Shown here piece after piece: positions 6,019-8,208 of a stretch of DNA of 8,208 bases (the first letter of the stretch is position 1; every line of letters begins with the position of its first letter). The notes below the pieces were generated by a model. That model was given only the letters and a program-made list of their open reading frames with translations. It made no database searches and was not told the DNA's origin. Origin of the DNA: Candidatus Omnitrophota bacterium (GTDB taxonomy: Bacteria > Omnitrophota > Gorgyraeia > Gygaellales > Profunditerraquicolaceae); contig JAMWDE010000034.1 of the NCBI GenBank assembly GCA_023818905.1, forward strand, positions 1 through 8,208, in the 5' to 3' direction. The position numbers and the translations under genes were made by a program.

Positions 6019-6905
6019 TTACGTTTACGCACCACTGTTACCAACCCTAAACCGCCGATACCTAAAAGCAGTATTGAGGCTGGTTCAGGAACGGCTAATC
6101 TAGCAGTACCATCAACCTCAAGATTCAGAAACTGCGAATTAGTTACAGTTTGTCCTGTATATGCGCCCCAGTTTGAAGGCAAAGGTGAATCAATCAATTT
6201 GTTATTATCTGGGTCGGCATCGCTGTTTGAATCTGTAATTGCAGCTAAGAAATCATACGTAGATAAATCAACTCCTTTTTTATCAAACATATAACCAGGA
6301 GTTATGAATAGGGCTTTAAATTCTACGTCAATAGAACCGTCCAAATCCTTAGTTGAGAAATCAAAACTACCACTACCATTCAACAGAGTAAATTTTGCTA
6401 TAAGCGTACCATCCTTGTAACCCGATACAGGAGAGCCCTGGAGAGTAGTTGGCGTAGCATTAACGTAGGTATCGAGATATAGATCTAAAGTCCCTCCTGT
6501 AAATACGTAATCTACGTCGTCTCCTGCTATAAAGGTATGGTAACCGACTAGATCAGCTATCCCGGTTAGCTCAAAGTCGGTGATTTTAATATCGTTTCCG
6601 CTTTGGTATTTTCCAATTGCTCCGGTTGTTTTATCTTCAAGGCCTGTCGCTGAAATTTTAAAAAGCATCACATCAGTAAAAGGATCGCCCGGTGATATGC
6701 CGTCTGATCGGTCAGAATCGGTGATATCAACGTGGCTGATACCTAAATACCTCATCAAGTCAATTCCTGTTATATACTCATCACCACTTGAAAGCGGTAC
6801 TTTTAATGCCCAGTCTTCTATAATTGTAAGAAAAGCGTAACTTTGAGCTGTAGTTATAAAGGTAACACATAGGGTTGCAAAAATTACGATTAGTAACTTT
6901 CTCAT
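6006..6905 (-). CDS. PEP-CTERM sorting-domain surface protein
   Basis: A 299-residue secreted protein. It has an N-terminal signal peptide (MRKLL, a hydrophobic stretch, then AQSYA) and a C-terminal PEP-CTERM tail: VPEPAS, a hydrophobic helix LLLGIGGLGLVTVV, and a basic end RKRKKAG. Such tails are recognised by exosortase, which cleaves near the PEP motif and releases or anchors the protein at the surface in bacteria that make exopolysaccharide. The middle is acidic, rich in Asp, Gly, Thr and Ser, with beta-type strands such as VDYVFTGGTLDLYLD and GSFDFSTKDLDGSIDVEFKA. This recalls the flocculation-type PEP-CTERM proteins, but I cannot assign a subfamily. No cysteine is present in the mature part. 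The ATG at 6905 follows a near-perfect Shine-Dalgarno, AGGAGGTGA (6915-6923), by 9 bp, which suggests strong expression. A terminator overlaps its stop, so it is probably monocistronic or the last gene of its unit. Confidence 0.88.
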   Translation of the reverse strand: MRKLLIVIFATLCVTFITTAQSYAFLTIIEDWALKVPLSSGDEYITGIDLMRYLGISHVDITDSDRSDGISPGDPFTDVMLFKISATGLEDKTTGAIGKYQSGNDIKITDFELTGIADLVGYHTFIAGDDVDYVFTGGTLDLYLDTYVNATPTTLQGSPVSGYKDGTLIAKFTLLNGSGSFDFSTKDLDGSIDVEFKALFITPGYMFDKKGVDLSTYDFLAAITDSNSDADPDNNKLIDSPLPSNWGAYTGQTVTNSQFLNLEVDGTARLAVPEPASILLLGIGGLGLVTVVRKRKKAG

Positions 6906-6914
6906 TCTTCTTTT

Positions 6915-6923
6915 TCACCTCCT
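6915..6923 (-). promoter_or_regulatory. Very strong ribosome-binding site of the PEP-CTERM gene
   Basis: AGGAGGTGA on the minus strand matches the anti-Shine-Dalgarno over nine bases, 9 bp before the ATG. It fixes the start at 6905 and is far stronger than any site in the PilZ operon apart from the NIL and GDT1 genes. Confidence 0.85.
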
Positions 6924-6946
6924 TTCTTTTTTATCTATTTTGTCAA

Positions 6947-6972
6947 TCGCATTCCGTGGCTTGATAATGCGA
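6947..6972 (-). promoter_or_regulatory. Leader hairpin with AAGCCACGG loop ahead of the PEP-CTERM gene
   Basis: On the minus strand TCGCATT (6966-6972) pairs with AATGCGA (6947-6953), seven base pairs, around a 12-nt loop, ATCAAGCCACGG. The last nine loop bases, AAGCCACGG, are identical to the loop of the PilZ-operon leader hairpin at 5611-5631 and occupy the same place, flush against the 3' arm, while the arms differ in sequence. It lies about 42 nt before the ATG and does not cover the Shine-Dalgarno. I see no convincing promoter just upstream, so whether it is at the RNA 5' end is uncertain. Confidence 0.5.
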
Positions 6973-7016
6973 ATAACAATCTAATTTTGCGCCAACTCGT
7001 TAAACCCAAACATTCG

Positions 7017-7262
7017 CTAACTAGTTTTTCTTCTAATTTTTAACAGTCCCAGAAGTCCCAAGCCAAGAAGCGAAAGCGATGCAGGTTCAGGAACTGGGAA
7101 TATGGTTAGATCATCAATAGCTAAGTTGTTACCCGAACTTGAGCTTGACCAGAGAGATATACTTCTTACCGGCGCGCTAAAACCATAGGCGTTTTCGTAA
7201 AACCATTGACCTGTTCCTGTCCAAGTGCCATAGCCAAGCGAGGTGCCGTTTATATCATAGGA
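7017..7262 (-). pseudogene. C-terminal fragment of a second PEP-CTERM protein
   Basis: An open frame of 81 codons without its own start, ending in TAG at 7017-7019. It reads from SYDINGTSLGYGTWTGTG through SAPVRSISLWSSSSSGNN and AIDDLTIFPVPEPASL to a hydrophobic helix (LLGLGLLGLL) and a basic end, KIRRKTS. The IDDLT-x(1-3)-VPEP junction and the tripartite tail are typical of exosortase-sorted PEP-CTERM proteins. The jelly-roll-like start is probably missing. The frame ends abruptly at an amber codon at 7263-7265, where amidase sequence begins. The fragment is therefore either an assembly-truncated real gene or a pseudogene made by rearrangement. It stands in tandem with the complete PEP-CTERM gene (111 bp between them), but the two share little beyond the sorting tail. 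Confidence 0.75.
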
Positions 7263-8208
7263 CTATCCGTAAAATAAAGTTCCATTTGTGCCTAAAAATT
7301 CATTTGGTGGTTCGCTTGAGTTTGCATGAATGCTAAAATGAATGGTTGCACCTGAATTAATTGCAAGAGTTCTTTTTTCCAGTAATGACATATCTTTATC
7401 GGAATTACGAACCATAAAAACATCTGCGCCATATTTTTTTAATAACGCTTCTAATTTTTTGCTCAAATCCAAATTGAGATCTTTTTCTTTCATTCCGGAA
7501 AGTCCAACTGCACCAATGTTTGAACCACCATGTCCAGCTTCGATGGAGATTTTTATTCCTTTAAGTGGCTGTTTTTTTTTAAAGTTGAAAATTGGTGGAT
7601 ATTTTATTTTTAATAATAATTCTTTCCCGTTTGGTTTTAACTCAAAACCCCAAATTTTTTCTGTGTAAAGATTAACATAAATTTTATAAGTCTCTTTTGA
7701 TGTTTGCTGCCATGTTATTTCTTCAATGTAACGCAAATTTGGTTTGTGGATTATCCAAGTGCTGCTGGTTTTAACTCCATAAAGACTGATGACAATTCTT
7801 TTTTGAAAAGGATCGGAATAAACATCGTAAGGAACATTTTCTAAATAGGGAATTATGACAACATCGTACAATGAATCTGGATAAGCAGAAATTGGATTTA
7901 TGAAATAAGTTGGTTGTGGTGTACCATTTGGTAATACATCAACAAATTGTTTGTTAATGTAACCTTCTTCTGCATCATTTAATTTAATTCTGTAGTAATC
8001 ACCAAAAATTCCATTTGATTTTAATATTACATTTTTTGGCAATTCATTTCTTAGTGGCGCACCTAATCGTATTGGGGCCAATGTAAATTCAAGAAGTGAA
8101 TAATCATTGTTTGTAATTAAAAGTGGAAATTCATTTTCATTTTTTATTATTAAAGTGTTATTTAATGTTTTGTATATTTTTTCATTTTCATTTGATGATG
8201 ATTGTAAA
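7263..8208 (-). CDS. N-acetylmuramoyl-L-alanine amidase (Amidase_3), truncated at both ends of the view
   Basis: A cell-wall hydrolase fragment of 314 visible residues. The frame is open to the right edge, so the true N-terminus lies outside; a TTG at 8081 is internal, not the start. After about 42 Asn/Glu-rich residues comes an SH3-like segment (APIRLGAPLRNEL to INKQFVDVLPNG), then a beta-rich AMIN-like region (about residues 100-215), then the zinc amidase domain. Zinc ligands are visible in IEAGHGGSNIG (His) and MKEKDLNL (Glu), and SIHAN gives the second His. The domain breaks off after GTNGTLFYG at a TAG, so the rest, including the catalytic Glu near the C-terminus, is missing, and the product would be inactive. 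Base composition is visibly more AT-rich (AAA, GAA, TTT, ATT codons) than the left part and resembles Ignavibacteria/Bacteroidota-type genes. This is inference. Confidence 0.8.
   Translation of the reverse strand, partial: LQSSSNENEKIYKTLNNTLIIKNENEFPLLITNNDYSLLEFTLAPIRLGAPLRNELPKNVILKSNGIFGDYYRIKLNDAEEGYINKQFVDVLPNGTPQPTYFINPISAYPDSLYDVVIIPYLENVPYDVYSDPFQKRIVISLYGVKTSSTWIIHKPNLRYIEEITWQQTSKETYKIYVNLYTEKIWGFELKPNGKELLLKIKYPPIFNFKKKQPLKGIKISIEAGHGGSNIGAVGLSGMKEKDLNLDLSKKLEALLKKYGADVFMVRNSDKDMSLLEKRTLAINSGATIHFSIHANSSEPPNEFLGTNGTLFYG

Noticed and set aside
6939..6944. TTGACA-like sequence at about 6940-6945 as a -35 box
   Set aside because: No -10 box lies 16-18 bp downstream; that interval runs into the Shine-Dalgarno of the PEP-CTERM gene.
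6974..7010. Promoter for the PEP-CTERM gene: sigma-54-like TTGGCGC with TAGATT, or sigma-70-like TTGGCG/TTAGAT
   Set aside because: The -12 GC of sigma-54 is absent, and the sigma-70 boxes match poorly or with wrong spacing. Not strong enough to annotate.
7017..8208. The amidase frame and the PEP-CTERM fragment are in the same reading frame, separated only by TAG, as if one recoded protein
   Set aside because: A same-frame join happens by chance one time in three. The amidase domain is broken in mid-fold, and no other gene here uses TAG as sense; the acyl-CoA synthetase, the radical SAM protein and the PEP-CTERM fragment itself end naturally at TAG.

Overview
The window looks like part of a Gram-negative, probably anaerobic, uncultured bacterium. 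A c-di-GMP-type pair of PilZ proteins, a DUF4416 protein, a DUF2062 membrane protein, a PflX-like radical SAM protein and PEP-CTERM surface proteins together suit Candidatus Omnitrophota or a deltaproteobacterial/Nitrospirota-like lineage. This placement is inferred from gene content and is tentative. All recognisable genes lie on the minus strand, so the text below runs from high to low coordinates.

Positions 5669 down to 1 hold one compact operon of ten genes. A near-consensus sigma-70 promoter (TTGACA, 17 bp, TATATT, at 5641-5669) is followed by a leader of about 45 nt with competing hairpins. The genes are: PilZ protein (5251-5589), a 57-residue zinc-ribbon-like protein (5056-5229), a second PilZ protein (4665-5054), a SagB-type nitroreductase with a signal peptide (3967-4668), DUF4416 (3422-3955), a PflX-like radical SAM protein (2452-3432), an acyl-CoA synthetase (899-2449), a DUF2062 membrane protein (445-921), a stand-alone NIL-domain protein (218-448), and the start of a GDT1/UPF0016 cation transporter (1-169, running off the left edge). 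Most junctions overlap or have 1-50 bp gaps, so the genes are probably co-transcribed. They do not form one textbook pathway. The common theme may be c-di-GMP-responsive envelope or lipid metabolism, but that is inference.

Positions 5671 to 7262 hold a non-coding stretch, two strong hairpin terminators (5886-5941 and 5965-6018), a complete PEP-CTERM surface protein gene (6006-6905), and the C-terminal 81 codons of a second PEP-CTERM gene (7017-7262). PEP-CTERM proteins are sorted by exosortase and are usually linked to exopolysaccharide or biofilm.

At about 7263 the character of the sequence changes. From there to the right edge it is more AT-rich and encodes an N-acetylmuramoyl-L-alanine amidase that stops in the middle of its catalytic domain, exactly where the second PEP-CTERM gene loses its 5' part. 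Two unrelated genes truncated at one point suggest a chimeric assembly or a real rearrangement junction.

The most interesting signal is a small RNA-like motif shared by the leaders of the PilZ operon and of the PEP-CTERM gene. In both, the 9-mer AAGCCACGG sits flush against the 3' arm of a hairpin whose arms differ in sequence yet still pair.
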